DNA of 64,000 bases from NCBI GenBank assembly GCA_963748095.1, contig CAVVIO010000029.1, positions 1 to 64,000 on the forward strand, given 5' to 3'. Numbering within the stretch: the first letter of the stretch is position 1; each line of letters opens with the position of its first letter. The stretch comes from CAVVIO01 sp963748095. GTDB lineage: Bacteria > Bacteroidota > Bacteroidia > Bacteroidales > UBA10428. The notes under the pieces were generated by a model. That model was given only the letters and a program-made list of their open reading frames with translations. It did no database searches and was not told the origin of the DNA. A program made the position numbers and the translations under genes. Of this stretch, positions 25,461 through 35,876 are shown piece by piece.

Positions 25461-26444
25461 TCAATCGGAATGTCTCATCAGTTTTTCGTAATTCCTGTAT
25501 CCTTTCTCCGGAATTTTAATAACATACGTTTTCCTGTTTTTGTTCGTCAGGTATTTTTCACGTAACCAGGGATTGAATATTTTCAATAATTTATAGTTAA
25601 TTCCGTACGACTTTGCAAAGTCGGCAAAGTCATCAACCGATGTATCGACAATCACATCGTAGGTAGGAACCGGTGGATACAGGTCTTCTTTCCGGATGTT
25701 GAAACCATATTTCGACGGATTATTCATAATGATTTTGAATGCCAGGATGCGAAACATGTAACGCGCCGTTTCATCGTTCAGCAATAAGTCGTAATAATTG
25801 GTTTCCTTTTGTCTTTCTACCTGGAGATTTATCCCCTTCCTGCCGGCATTGTATGAAGCCGCAACCAAGGTCCAATTTTCATAAGTGTCGTAAGATTCTT
25901 TAAAATACTTACATGCCGCTTCAGTGGATTTTTCAATATTATAGCGTTCATCTATTTCATCATTAACCTCCAGACCATAATCGTTGGCTGTCCCGCTTAA
26001 TAATTGCCAGAATCCGGCAGCCCCTGCCGGTGATACAACATTTGAAAGGTTACTTTCGGTAACTGCCAGGTATTTGAAATCATCGGGTATTCCGTATTTT
26101 TCAAGTACCGGTTCAATTAACCGGAAATAGCGGTTGGCTCTTTTAATGACCCACATCGTTTGTGAATGGAAATAAGTATTTACCAGCAGCTCCCTGTCAA
26201 GGCTTTCTCTTATGTCAAAATAATCGAGGGGAACATTTTCCCCGGCGAATTCGAGATTTTTCGGAATAACAGGTGATTTAACCACATAATAATCAAAATT
26301 ATCTTTGTCTTCCGGATCATCACCCGGATTTCTAAAACTCTGGATCACCAGTACAGTGGTCAACAACAATGCTCCTAAAAGCATATATAATAAAGGGAAA
26401 AATACCTGCCGCTTTGTCTCTTTTATCATGTCTTTATTTTTCAC
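25461..26444 (-). CDS. membrane-anchored lytic transglycosylase (SLT/MltD-like)
   Basis: 327 residues. An N-terminal helix at about 14-34 anchors it in the inner membrane or serves as a signal. Residues 105-240 form the SLT catalytic domain: Y-G-I-P-D-D-F-K-Y-L-A-V-T-E-S-N-L-S (catalytic Glu in TES), S-P-A-G-A-A-G-F-W-Q-L, Y-N-A-G-R-K-G-I. It cleaves peptidoglycan glycan strands to anhydromuropeptides. The C-terminal part (260-327) lies where MltD-type proteins have cell-wall-binding LysM modules and has a similar W-x-x-Y-L-T-N-K...I-P ending; a complete LysM is not certain. Confidence 0.9.
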   Translation of the reverse strand: MKNKDMIKETKRQVFFPLLYMLLGALLLTTVLVIQSFRNPGDDPEDKDNFDYYVVKSPVIPKNLEFAGENVPLDYFDIRESLDRELLVNTYFHSQTMWVIKRANRYFRLIEPVLEKYGIPDDFKYLAVTESNLSNVVSPAGAAGFWQLLSGTANDYGLEVNDEIDERYNIEKSTEAACKYFKESYDTYENWTLVAASYNAGRKGINLQVERQKETNYYDLLLNDETARYMFRILAFKIIMNNPSKYGFNIRKEDLYPPVPTYDVIVDTSVDDFADFAKSYGINYKLLKIFNPWLREKYLTNKNRKTYVIKIPEKGYRNYEKLMRHSD

Positions 26445-26810
26445 CTGTCAATTATTTTATATTCTAAACTGAAAGCTGCATAAGTCATTCCGGAATATCG
26501 AATAACTTCTCTCACATATTCCTGTCGTAAAGAAATTTTAATGGATGATATACTAAAAAATCAACTATTTTTTCGACAGGTAAAATTTCACAAAATTAGT
26601 GAAATAATCTCTATTTAACCGGGAATCCAATTAATGAACTCTTATTTAAAACGCTTGTTGTGTAAGCGCCTTAAATTTTTATCATAAACATACTATCACA
26701 AACGACTATATCTTTTCGAAAGTTACATTATTAGACTTTAAATAAGATTAAAATTACTATTCAGCCTTGTCAGTGATTTATGACGATTTAAGAATTATAC
26801 CTGTAAAATC
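26445..26810. other. 366-bp spacer upstream of the transglycosylase gene
   Basis: Between two minus-strand genes; must hold the transglycosylase promoter and the end of the cupin transcript. Very AT-rich; I see no clear hairpin with T-run, repeat or reading frame. Confidence 0.45.
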
Positions 26811-27281
26811 CTAAAGCTTCAATTTCTTCAACAATTGACGGTTGTAATCAATTGATTCATGAGAATATTCTGCGGGCGCCCAGGGAGCAAAATTTTTATC
26901 ATCAATGGGATTATACGGTCCGTCTTTCACTTCGTAAATTACTGTATCACGATCGAGTGCAATGATCGTATGCCAGGTACGTTCAGGGATTTCTACTCCA
27001 AAATTCCCGGTTGCCGGATCGAGAATAAAATAATCGGTAACATCACCGGTATTGTTGAACTCAACCGCTACGGCACGTCCCTTTAATATTATAAAGGCTT
27101 CCCGCTTATCCGGATCTTCGTGTTTGTGCGGCCGTACATAGGTACCTGGTTCCATAACATTTAACAATCGCTGTAAGGTATCGGATAATTCTTTATGGAA
27201 ATTATGATTCACACGTTTACGTTCAGATTGTGCTGCTTTTACTGTAAGTCCATCTATGAGTTCACTATTAATTTTTATCAT
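26811..27281 (-). CDS. WbuC-family cupin protein
   Basis: 156 residues. The cupin core has metal-ligand pattern R-P-H-K-H-E-D-P-D-K-R-E-A-F (HxH...E) near residue 50 and W-H-T-I near 103, with the G-x-x-Y-V-R-P lead-in. The ending F-A-P-W-A-P-A-E is typical of WbuC-type proteins, which are found in some O-antigen clusters but are of unknown activity; no O-antigen genes are nearby here. Between it and the next upstream gene lies the long inverted repeat 27326-27446. Confidence 0.85.
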   Translation of the reverse strand: MIKINSELIDGLTVKAAQSERKRVNHNFHKELSDTLQRLLNVMEPGTYVRPHKHEDPDKREAFIILKGRAVAVEFNNTGDVTDYFILDPATGNFGVEIPERTWHTIIALDRDTVIYEVKDGPYNPIDDKNFAPWAPAEYSHESIDYNRQLLKKLKL

Positions 27282-27325
27282 AACAAAATTATTATTTCCT
27301 ACCTAGTGCTTGCCCGAAAAGTCCG

Positions 27326-27446
27326 GTGTTGGATAAGAAAAGTTCATTTTCAAGGCTTGCGAAGTCAGAAAATCCGCAGTTTACTATTGTAAATGAGGAA
27401 TTTTCTGACAAGCGTAACGCGGAAAATGGAGTTTTCTTGCCGACAC
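27326..27446. repeat. long imperfect inverted repeat (about 58-bp arms, 4-nt loop)
   Basis: The left arm starting GTGTTGG at 27326 and the right arm ending CCGACAC at 27446 are reverse complements at roughly three quarters of positions, meeting at GTTTAC-TATT-GTAAAT. It starts 7 bp after the stop codon of the minus-strand gene at 27453, so the RNA would fold into a long hairpin right at the 3' end. It has no coding potential; a MITE-like element or a transcript-end structure are both possible. Confidence 0.8.
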
Positions 27447-27452
27447 TACTTA

Positions 27453-28211
27453 TCACTTACCAGGCAAAAAATCCGAATGATCATCGGGCATGTATTTGGT
27501 GTGGTCCTGAGTGGTTTGTTTCGACCTGGGAATTTCTTTTTTCTTTTCTTCCTGTTCTTTTTGTTGTTGTTCTTCCAAATCATTCAGTTGTTTCATTCTG
27601 TTAATAGCCGGAATACCACGCAGGATAAAAAACAATAACATCCCCTTAACAAGAAGATTACTAACCGGATTACCCATTGTGCTTCCCTCGAATGACATGA
27701 TAAATGCCGAAATAATGTCGAGTGACATTAATATCACTGTAAGTATCATGGCAACTTGCGAGAAACGTTTTACCATGAAACCAAGGATCAGAAAAATACC
27801 GCCATAAACAAGCGTGTACCACCCTATTCCTGCAGCTGTCAGCCAACCAGGATGATAAAGCACACTTATAGCTCCCAGTAAGAGATTCATAAATGCTATA
27901 AACAGAATAAGACCGTAAATTCCATTTATCTGTTTTACCGGATCTGTCATGCTGCCCGGTAAAGGTCTTTCATTTACTGTCAGGTCGATTGCAGAATAAA
28001 ACAACATGTTTTTTACCAATTTCACCTTGAGGATCGATTTATAATCAAGCCTACATTCCCTGCCTTCCAGAAATTCTTTCCGGCTGTTAATGCTAATCAC
28101 CTCTTTCCCGTCGAACCGGACAACACAATGTCGATAGCCTCTTTTCCAGCTTACTTCGAGTTTTTCTTTCTTATTAGTATCCAGAAAATAACTTTTTACA
28201 GGCATAAACAA
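27453..28211 (-). CDS. membrane protein of unknown function
   Basis: 252 residues. Residues 1-85 are a soluble beta-rich domain (E-V-S-W-K-R-G-Y-R-H-C-V-V-R-F-D-G-K-E-V), followed by four hydrophobic segments (about 94-116, 120-133, 135-150, 155-172), a fifth weak one near 183-196, then a Gln/Glu/Lys-rich coiled-coil tail (208-230) and a polar end. A start two codons later (MPVKSYF) is possible. I do not recognise the family. Upstream spacer 28212-28960 is long, so it is probably monocistronic. Confidence 0.6.
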   Translation of the reverse strand: MFMPVKSYFLDTNKKEKLEVSWKRGYRHCVVRFDGKEVISINSRKEFLEGRECRLDYKSILKVKLVKNMLFYSAIDLTVNERPLPGSMTDPVKQINGIYGLILFIAFMNLLLGAISVLYHPGWLTAAGIGWYTLVYGGIFLILGFMVKRFSQVAMILTVILMSLDIISAFIMSFEGSTMGNPVSNLLVKGMLLFFILRGIPAINRMKQLNDLEEQQQKEQEEKKKEIPRSKQTTQDHTKYMPDDHSDFLPGK

Positions 28212-28960
28212 TTTTATTTTAATTATTACTTAAGCTTTCAACCTATTTAATTTATAAATCTCTTTTATGAAACTGGTAACGATTAAGTTATACTAAGTTT
28301 TCTGCAAAAACTAAGTGTAACTAATCGGGTTAATCCCGCTAAAGCCGGGACAAGCTCTGCTTTAGCACAGATTAAACTGTGAATTTATGAATAGGGCAGG
28401 TTAAAAACATGCTAAAATAGTAAACGATAATTTTCCAATATTTAAGATGCAAATATAAATTAAAAGTTGAAAGAAGTGTCTTTGACAGACAGGTGTGATA
28501 TTCAAAATAGTAAAGTGAAAACAATTGAAAAAAAAGATTGAAATATTGAAGTGTCCGGTTGTTTAGTTTTCCAATGAATCCAGGAAAGATAGTCAAGGTT
28601 CCGTCCGGTTCTTACACCGGGCGGATCCCTCAACGTGGGCATACTGAAAAAAAGGATGAGCTAATAAATATATTTCCTATTACCGGAATTGGTTTCTAAA
28701 TGAAGACAATTAAAAGCATCCGGCTAAAGAAATATGTGATTAATTAATCTTTATATAAACTAAAACTTATGTAAGAAACTTAAATCTGAGACAAAGCTAA
28801 AAAACACACAACAAACGAAAAATGTTATTTAACATGTTTTTTAATTGCTACTATGTTACGCAACCTATTACAATAAAATGATTAGGTAGCAAGGTTGGAA
28901 TGGAATCCATCCCGTAAGGAGTTTTACAACCAGAAAGTTCACAGAAAAATCTTTTGTTGT
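28212..28960. other. 749-bp gene-poor spacer
   Basis: Between two minus-strand genes. It contains a GC-rich hairpin at 28600-28625 (TCCGTCCGG/CCGGGCGGA with one G-T) in otherwise AT-rich DNA. A 74-codon frame at 28372-28596 has no domain and is not called. Confidence 0.5.
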
Positions 28961-30199
28961 TCAATTCTGTTTTTTCCGGATAAAATAAACCGGAGTAGTT
29001 AAAAGGATAATTCCACTGGTAATGATCAAACTGTAGGCAATACCCCATTTATTGGCAAAAAATCCAAATATAAGAGCGAAGACGGCTCCGAACAGGTCTT
29101 TTGCCTGCGATTCAACCGACAGTACCGAAGCCAGAATTTTATCGCTGAACAGTTCGGTTATATAACCAACAGCTACGGGACGGCGTATATTTTCGAGTAC
29201 ATAAATAACTATATACAGAATAACCGCTGCAATGGTCCATTGAAATTTGTAAAACAATCCACTGAGCATGCCGATGATCAATCCGGAAATAAGTAAAGTA
29301 TTCAGGGCAATGGAAAGATGGCTGAATTTCTTCACTATCCGGCCTGAATTTTTTGAAGCCCTGGAAGTAAGAAAATACAATATGAAATAGGTTATCCCCA
29401 CTATGAGCGCTTTCCTTTTATCGTTATCAAAATATACAAATACCGGCAGTGACAGCGCCATAGTTCCCAGAAGTGGCTGCAGGTAATCCTTTACTGCATT
29501 GAAATAACCGCTGAAAGAAGAAAGATTGACAACCGATTTCAATATATTGGAATTTTTAAAAGCCCTCAGAATTTCTTTTCCTATTTCCTTAAAACTGCCG
29601 GGAACAGCACGCAAGCTTTTGCCTGTATGAATACCTTCGAGCGATTTCGGATACGAAGCCAGTAGAACCAGTCCGATTACATAAGGGATCCCGGAATACA
29701 GAAAAACAGTACTATAATTACCCGAATAGAAAACAATGGCTGCTGAAATAAGGGAAGATACTGCCGATCCGTTCTGCGACCACGACCGTGTGTGGCCGTA
29801 ATAATCTACTTTTTGATTAGCCCAGCCTTTTATTTTCAGGTACTCGAAGATCATTGCCTTGTGTGTACCCGTGCGGAAAGCATCTCCCAAAGCAAATATT
29901 ACAGTTGCGGTAATCAGCATTATGTAACCGGATGAAAAATAATACCACAAAAAAGAGATAAGATACATGGAATAGGAAAAGATCATGGAAGCTCTTCTGC
30001 CCAGCACATCGGCTGCCACACCGCTCGGAATCTCAAACAGCATCCGGGTAGTCATACGGATAGAGTAAATGGCACCTATCTGTAAATAGTTCAGTTTCTT
30101 TTCCAGAAGGAACAAAATAAGGAAAGGTTCAAAAAAACGCTGGTTCTTTAAAAACCCATACAAACAGAACTTATAATATTGTAAATCTTTTTTAAACAT
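28961..30199 (-). CDS. MFS transporter
   Basis: 412 residues from the ATG at 30199 (MFKKDLQYYKF); a start nine codons earlier is less likely. Twelve membrane helices. MFS motif A region is I-P-S-G-V-A-A-D-V-L-G-R-R-A-S (residues 60-75), followed by the typical G-D-A-F-R-T-G-T-H-K-A-M segment in helix 4, a variant seen in uncharacterised MFS exporters of this subgroup. Substrate unknown. Divergent from the FadL-like gene across a spacer of about 185 bp. Confidence 0.83.
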   Translation of the reverse strand: MFKKDLQYYKFCLYGFLKNQRFFEPFLILFLLEKKLNYLQIGAIYSIRMTTRMLFEIPSGVAADVLGRRASMIFSYSMYLISFLWYYFSSGYIMLITATVIFALGDAFRTGTHKAMIFEYLKIKGWANQKVDYYGHTRSWSQNGSAVSSLISAAIVFYSGNYSTVFLYSGIPYVIGLVLLASYPKSLEGIHTGKSLRAVPGSFKEIGKEILRAFKNSNILKSVVNLSSFSGYFNAVKDYLQPLLGTMALSLPVFVYFDNDKRKALIVGITYFILYFLTSRASKNSGRIVKKFSHLSIALNTLLISGLIIGMLSGLFYKFQWTIAAVILYIVIYVLENIRRPVAVGYITELFSDKILASVLSVESQAKDLFGAVFALIFGFFANKWGIAYSLIITSGIILLTTPVYFIRKKQN

Positions 30200-30383
30200 A
30201 TTGTCTATAAAACAAATCCGGATCAAAAATTTATCTAAAAAAAAGAATCACTGGAAGTTAAAAAGTGATTCAGCCGAAAAAATATTTTATAAATATACGT
30301 TTTTATGTATGTATTTTTATCAATATTTTGTTTTCATAAAATTTTAAATATATATTGCATACCTAAACTAATTTTTAATTAAT

Positions 30384-31785
30384 ATGAAAAGAAAACTCGC
30401 TAGTTTTTTTATCGCCCTTGGTTTTTCGGGCGTTGTGATGGCCGGAGGTATTCTGACTAATACCAACCAAAGCGCCATGTATGTCAGAATGATGGCAAGG
30501 GATGCCACATTGGGACTGGATGCTGTTTATTTTAATCCTGCCGGACTCAGTTTGTTGAACGATGGTTTTTACCTGTCTATCAATAACCAGACACTTGGGC
30601 AAACGCGATGGATAACAAGTGACTACTCCAGCCTGAATCATTCAGATTATACCGGTAAAGTTTTTGCCCCGTTATTTCCCGATCTGTATGCAACCTATAA
30701 AAAAGGAAACCTGGCTGTTTCTTTAGGATTTATGCCTATCGGTGGCGGCGGCGGAGCAAAGTATGACAAAGGATTACCTTCATTTGAATATGGTATTGCC
30801 AATCTGGTTCCCAGCTTAAGCTCCTTTGGTGTAACAGGATATAGTGCAGATATCAACTTTGAAGGAACATCTGTATTTTTTGGATACCAGGCAAATATTT
30901 CGTACAAACTGAATGATATGTTCTCAATAGCAATAGGTGGAAGATATGTAACCGCAAAAAATACCTATAGTGGAAGCATTAAAAATATTATGGTTACTTC
31001 TGCTGCCGGAACCTATACACCGGGTAATTATTTAAGACTCGTGGCACAAACTCCGGGGTTGGATGCCGTTACTATTGCTACTCTTAATGGGACAGCTACT
31101 TATCTTGATGCAGCGACTGCAGATAGGGAAGTAGATGCAGAAGAAACAGGTACAGGCTTTACCCCTATAATCAGTTTAAATATCGCCGCATCGGAAAATC
31201 TAAACATTCGCCCTTAAATATGAGCTCAACACAAAACTCGACTTAACAACTAAAGTTAAAGACGGTAAAGATGGCGGAGGACTTTATACCGACGGTGAAA
31301 AAAACCGGTCTGACTTACCTGCACAATTGGTAGTTGGGGCAACCTATAAACCCATGGATAAATTACTTATTTCAACAGGTGTTCATTACTATTTCGACAA
31401 ACAAGCCGATTGGGGAGGTCATCAGGATTCTTTAAGTGGAAATTCTTATGAATTTGCATTAGGGCTTGAATATGCACTTTCTGAAAATTTCAAGGTAAGT
31501 ACTGGATATTTGTTCACTAAATCCGGTGCTGTGGCTAAATATCAATCTGATATAAGTTATAGTCTGCCTTCAAATACTATTGGGGCAGGTTTTGCATATA
31601 GAATCAGTCCTGTCTTTGAATTAAATCTTGCCGGATCGTACACGATGTATACCAAAGGAGATAAAACTATAGGTCCTGATCCAACAGGTACTTTTGGCCC
31701 TGTTGTAAAGTCAACAGAAACCTACGACAAAAATGTATGGATCGTTGCAGTCGGATTGAACTTCAATTTTGCTGCGTCTAAATAA
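30384..31785 (+). pseudogene. FadL/OmpP1-family outer-membrane protein with a frameshift
   Basis: Signal peptide (MKRKLASFFIALGFSGVVMAG), then the FadL hallmark S-A-M-Y-V-R-M-M-A-R-D-A-T-L-G-L-D-A-V-Y-F-N-P-A-G-L-S of the plug. The first frame stops at 31217. Removing one base (the C at 31209 in ATTCGCC) restores N-I-A-L-K-Y-E-L-N-T-K-L-D-L and a continuous barrel through to 31785 ending in F-N-F-A-A-S-K, 466 codons in total. FadL proteins import hydrophobic compounds across the outer membrane. Either a real inactivating insertion or a sequence error. Ends in a strong terminator. Confidence 0.87.
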
Positions 31786-31804
31786 ATTTAAGAAATCAAA
31801 TCAG

Positions 31805-31836
31805 AAAAGGCTTCCATATGGAAGCCTTTTTGTTTT
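31805..31836 (+). terminator. Rho-independent terminator of the FadL-like gene
   Basis: AAAAGGCTTCC and GGAAGCCTTTT form an 11-bp perfect stem around ATAT, then TGTTTT. It lies 19 bp past the stop and, being near-symmetric, may also serve the convergent kinase gene. Confidence 0.92.
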
Positions 31837-31851
31837 ACTCAACTTTTTTTG

Positions 31852-33265
31852 CTAAACATTTGCCGCTGGAATAATAAAAGTAAAAGTGCTGCCTGCCCCC
31901 TCTTCACTATCCACCCATATTTCTCCATTGTTTTTATTGACAAAATCATGGCATATCAGCAATCCGAGACCTGTACCTGTTTCGCCGTATGTTCCCGGAG
32001 TGATTAATGTATCGGTTTTGAATAAATTATGGAGATTATCCCGGCTGATCCCAATTCCCGTATCGGTAATTTCTACTTTTACTTTTTTATCTGTTTCCAT
32101 GCAGGAAACCGTAATCTTTCCGCCGTCGGGTGTGAATTTAATGGCGTTGGTCAGCAAATTCCTTACAACCGTATCCAGCATATTTTCATCGGCAACAACA
32201 TATAAATCATTTTTTATCTTTTCAGTCAATGTTATGTTTTTCCGGGTATAACTTTCCTGAAAGAAGTACAAGTTCTTTTTTATCAGGGCGGTCAGGGATA
32301 GTTTTTTGGGATCAAACCGGATAGCATCGGATTGTGACCGGGCCCATTGTAATAAATTTTCAAGTAAAATATATGTGTTCTTTAGCGTAATATTAATAGC
32401 CCCTATGTATTTCATTTTTTTTGCATCGTCCAGCTTGTCATAATTGGTTTCTAGCAATTCGGTGAAACCCATTAAAAGATTAAACGGATTTTTCAGATCG
32501 TGTGCCAGTATAGACAAGAATTTATCTTTTGTATTATTAAGTTTTTTAAGTTCTTCGTTTTTTATTACAAGCAACTCCGACTGTTCCTTTAGTTTTTCTG
32601 TTTGCATTGTTAGCCGTTCCGACTGTTCTTCTATCTGTTGTTGTCTTTCTTCCAGTATTGTATTCACTTCGTTAACTGATCTCATTTTGTTCCTTAATAA
32701 GCTGATTTTGCTGTTCCCTTTCGAAAATAGATTTTTCCAGAATATCAACAAAATAATAGACAATAACCGAATAGGATGAAACAGTTATAATAATCAATAT
32801 AATACTGGAATGTAAAAATTCTTTATCCAGCAGAATGTTAAGAATTAATGTTCCCCCAACATATAATACTCCCATTATAATAGCGTGTATTTTGTTACTA
32901 ATCAGGGAAGCTAACGTAAGTAACAGCATTATAAAAAGCGAGTTACGTAAAAAAAAGTCAAGTTTATACAAAGGGGCAAAATCAGTGAAAATCGCGACAG
33001 AAATGTTCAACAGGGCAATATATATAATGAACGCATAACTGACTTTCATTTTCACAACTGAAAAATGATAGGCTGCAAAAGCGGCTATTGTCAGGCTACC
33101 AGCAATCAGATTATTATAGTAGATAAAGTTTCCAACCTTGTAATAATTAACCATATCTGCTGCATAACCAAAAATGATGACAATAACTGTAGTATTGAAA
33201 ATTGTCATCGTGCCCTTCTCAATATATGAATTCAAATTCGTCCTGTCATTTTTTTTTCTGGACAT
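31852..33265 (-). pseudogene. membrane histidine kinase gene with a frameshift
   Basis: The N-terminal 197 codons encode six hydrophobic helices and the start of a coiled coil (...Q-L-I-K-E-Q-N-E), stopping at 32672. Dropping one base near 32680 continues the coil as S-V-N-E-V-N-T-I-L-E-E-R-Q-Q-Q-I-E-E and leads into a normal kinase core: H-box F-L-S-I-L-A-H-D-L-K-N-P-F, N-box L-L-T-N-A-I-K-F-T, D-T-G-I-G-I and G-T-G-L-G-L. Repaired length is 470 residues. No response regulator is adjacent. As given, the kinase core lacks its membrane sensor. Confidence 0.86.
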
Positions 33266-33697
33266 GCTGCTTTCTTATCTATTATTAAAGTTAACAAAAT
33301 TGTATTTAAACTGAACTGTTTTCACTGTTAAAGAAAAATTGAATAAAGATGAATGTAACGAAAGAATAAGGTTATTTATTTATTTAATGAAAAAGAACTA
33401 AACAAAGACAAATATTCTCCAACATTTCTAATAGTTTTTAAATTATATCTTAATATTGTTTCAAACATGGTCCACCTGATTAAGGAATGGGCCATAATGA
33501 AATCCTTCAACATATGAAAAATTTGATTTTACCCTGAATAAATTTATCTTTAAAATGTGAATTACTATTGAATAGAAAACGTTTAGTTTATGAATGTTTA
33601 TATAATCTGTCCGGGAAATAAGTGATAAGGTTAAAACATTACCGGGAATAGGTTACTCACAAAGTTTTAGTTGTTAATAATATTCCAATTAACATAA
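33266..33697. other. spacer between divergent kinase and esterase genes
   Basis: 432 bp of AT-rich DNA that must contain two divergent promoters. No confident promoter core, repeat, RNA or reading frame seen. Confidence 0.45.
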
Positions 33698-35731
33698 ATG
33701 AAAATCAAGCTCTTGTATGTAGTGAATATTTTGTTTTCCAGTTTGTTTTTTATTAGCGCAGAGGCACAAAAAGACTACCATCTGATGGATTGGAAAACGG
33801 AACACACTGTTCGTACTTATTTACTTCAGGAATTGCACAACAACTATGATATACGCCGTGCTGTCATCTCAGAAGCATTAAAATCAAAAGAAAGTATGCT
33901 GGCATATCGTAATGAATGCCGGCAAAAATATCAGAGTTTACTGGGACAATTTCCTGTAAAAACTCCGTTGCATGCACAAATTACCAAAACCAACAAGCTG
34001 GATGGTTATCGAATTGAGAATGTAATTTTCGAATCTTTTCCAGATCATCATGTTACCGCCAATTTTTATGTACCTGATGGAAAGGGGCCGTTTCCTGCTG
34101 CATTGCTCTTTTGTGGCCACGAAATGACTTCAAAAGCGACTGAGTCCTACCAAAAAACAGCGGCCCTTTTTGTTGTAAACGGATTTGCTGTTTTAGTAGT
34201 TGATCCGATCTCACAAGGTGAAATGGTTCAGTTTACCGATGAAAACGGTAAACGTATTTTACGCGGAAGTACCACAGAACATACTTTGCTTAATGCCGGC
34301 GCAAATCTGGTGGGTACTAATGTAGTTACTTACGAGCTATATGATAATATTCGCAGCCTCGACTATCTGTTGTCACGTGCGGAAGTAGATACAAGCAGGG
34401 TCGGATGTCTCGGGAACTCGGGTGGAGGAGCACAAACAGCCTATTTCATGGGATATGATAACCGGGTAAAAGTAGCTGCACCCTGCAGTAATATTGCCCG
34501 CAGGGAATTAAATTATGAACTGGAAGGTGCCGGTGACGGCTGTCAGCAAATGCCATTTGAGGGAGAAAAGTTACTTGAAATCGGTGATTACCCGATAATG
34601 TTTGCCCCAAAACCGGTATTGGTACTGGCCGGTCGATATGATTTCGTACCTTATATTGGCACAAAAGAAACGGCGGATGAATTAGCATCTGTCTATTCGA
34701 CCCTGGATGTTCCTGAAAAAGTAAAACTTTTTACGTTTGATGACGGACATGGTATTTCAAAACCAAAACGGGAGGCCGCCGTCCGGTGGTTTCGCCGATG
34801 GTTGTGCAACGATAGTTCAATAATCGTTGAACCCCAGCTCAAAGTTCTGACCGAAAAGGAATTAAACTGCACACCTGATGGTCAGGTAAACAGTATGTTC
34901 CCGGATGAAAAGGATATTCAGCAGGTTAACCTGGAAAAAGCTAAAGAATTAGCAATAAAACGCCGGCAGTTTATTACTTCCCATGATCTGAAAGGATTCC
35001 AACAAGAAATAAAGGAACTGCTTGCCATTGATGATTTGCCCAAAACAGTGAATGCAGAATTTGTCGGAGAAGAAAATCATAAAGATTATAAATTAAAAAA
35101 ATACATATTGCGCACTAAAGGAGAAGTTCCCCTGCCCTGCCTGGTATACCAGCCTACTCAAAATGTAAAAGATGCAAAATTGTTGATTTATTTGTATGAA
35201 GAAGGCAAAGCCAAACTGGCAAAAAACGATTCGTTGATTCGAACCAACATGCAACAGGGGAATACAATGGTATTGGCCGATTTACGTGGCATGGGGGAAA
35301 CAAAAGAACGTGAGGATGCCAACGAATGGAAATATTACAACCGGGAATATCACAACGCCACCATTAGCTTATTCCTGGGAAAACCAATAATTGGACAACG
35401 TGTGACCGATGTTTTTACACTGCTTGATTTTCTTTCCGGTGAAAATAACCAGTTCAATATGCCGGTACAAATAATGGCTACCGGTGCCGCAGGCCCTGTT
35501 GCCCTGTATGCAGCTTTATTCAGAAAACAAATTCATTCGGTTCAAATGATTAATTCCATTCACAGTTACATGGATATTTTAAATAAACCCATGGAACTGG
35601 ACTGGTATTCGTACGTCGTTCCCAATGTCCTTTACTATTTTGACCTGCCGGATCTGGCAGGTTTGCGGAATGATCTTAATATCAGTTACGTCGGCGAAAA
35701 GAAATCAAACAAAAAACCTAATAAGATGTAA
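33698..35731 (+). CDS. exported two-domain alpha/beta-hydrolase, acetylxylan-esterase-like
   Basis: 677 residues with a signal peptide ending AEAQ. The N-terminal domain (about 25-375) is an alpha/beta hydrolase with nucleophile S241 in G-C-L-G-N-S-G-G-G-A-Q, a D near 312 (G-R-Y-D-F-V-P) and H near 350 (D-D-G-H-G-I-S), resembling AXE1-type carbohydrate esterases. The second domain (450-677) is another hydrolase-like fold with G-A-A-G-P-V-A in place of the nucleophile motif, so it is probably inactive. Next to a rhamnogalacturonan-acetylesterase-like gene (gap 145 bp) it suggests deacylation of plant polysaccharides. Precise substrate is unknown. Confidence 0.8.
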   Translation: MKIKLLYVVNILFSSLFFISAEAQKDYHLMDWKTEHTVRTYLLQELHNNYDIRRAVISEALKSKESMLAYRNECRQKYQSLLGQFPVKTPLHAQITKTNKLDGYRIENVIFESFPDHHVTANFYVPDGKGPFPAALLFCGHEMTSKATESYQKTAALFVVNGFAVLVVDPISQGEMVQFTDENGKRILRGSTTEHTLLNAGANLVGTNVVTYELYDNIRSLDYLLSRAEVDTSRVGCLGNSGGGAQTAYFMGYDNRVKVAAPCSNIARRELNYELEGAGDGCQQMPFEGEKLLEIGDYPIMFAPKPVLVLAGRYDFVPYIGTKETADELASVYSTLDVPEKVKLFTFDDGHGISKPKREAAVRWFRRWLCNDSSIIVEPQLKVLTEKELNCTPDGQVNSMFPDEKDIQQVNLEKAKELAIKRRQFITSHDLKGFQQEIKELLAIDDLPKTVNAEFVGEENHKDYKLKKYILRTKGEVPLPCLVYQPTQNVKDAKLLIYLYEEGKAKLAKNDSLIRTNMQQGNTMVLADLRGMGETKEREDANEWKYYNREYHNATISLFLGKPIIGQRVTDVFTLLDFLSGENNQFNMPVQIMATGAAGPVALYAALFRKQIHSVQMINSIHSYMDILNKPMELDWYSYVVPNVLYYFDLPDLAGLRNDLNISYVGEKKSNKKPNKM

Positions 35732-35876
35732 GTCAGTAATGGAATCAAGTTAATATAATTATCAACTCAACAGTAACAAGTTCAGAATGTTTTAACAGAA
35801 GACTTTCTGAATTTAAATCACTTTTGATTACCTTTAATTCGCGAATTCAGGATTAACTGATTAATACATTTTCTAC

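Noticed and set aside
28372..28596. 74-codon frame in the spacer
   Set aside because: No domain, no ribosome site, extreme Phe/Leu bias from AT-rich DNA.
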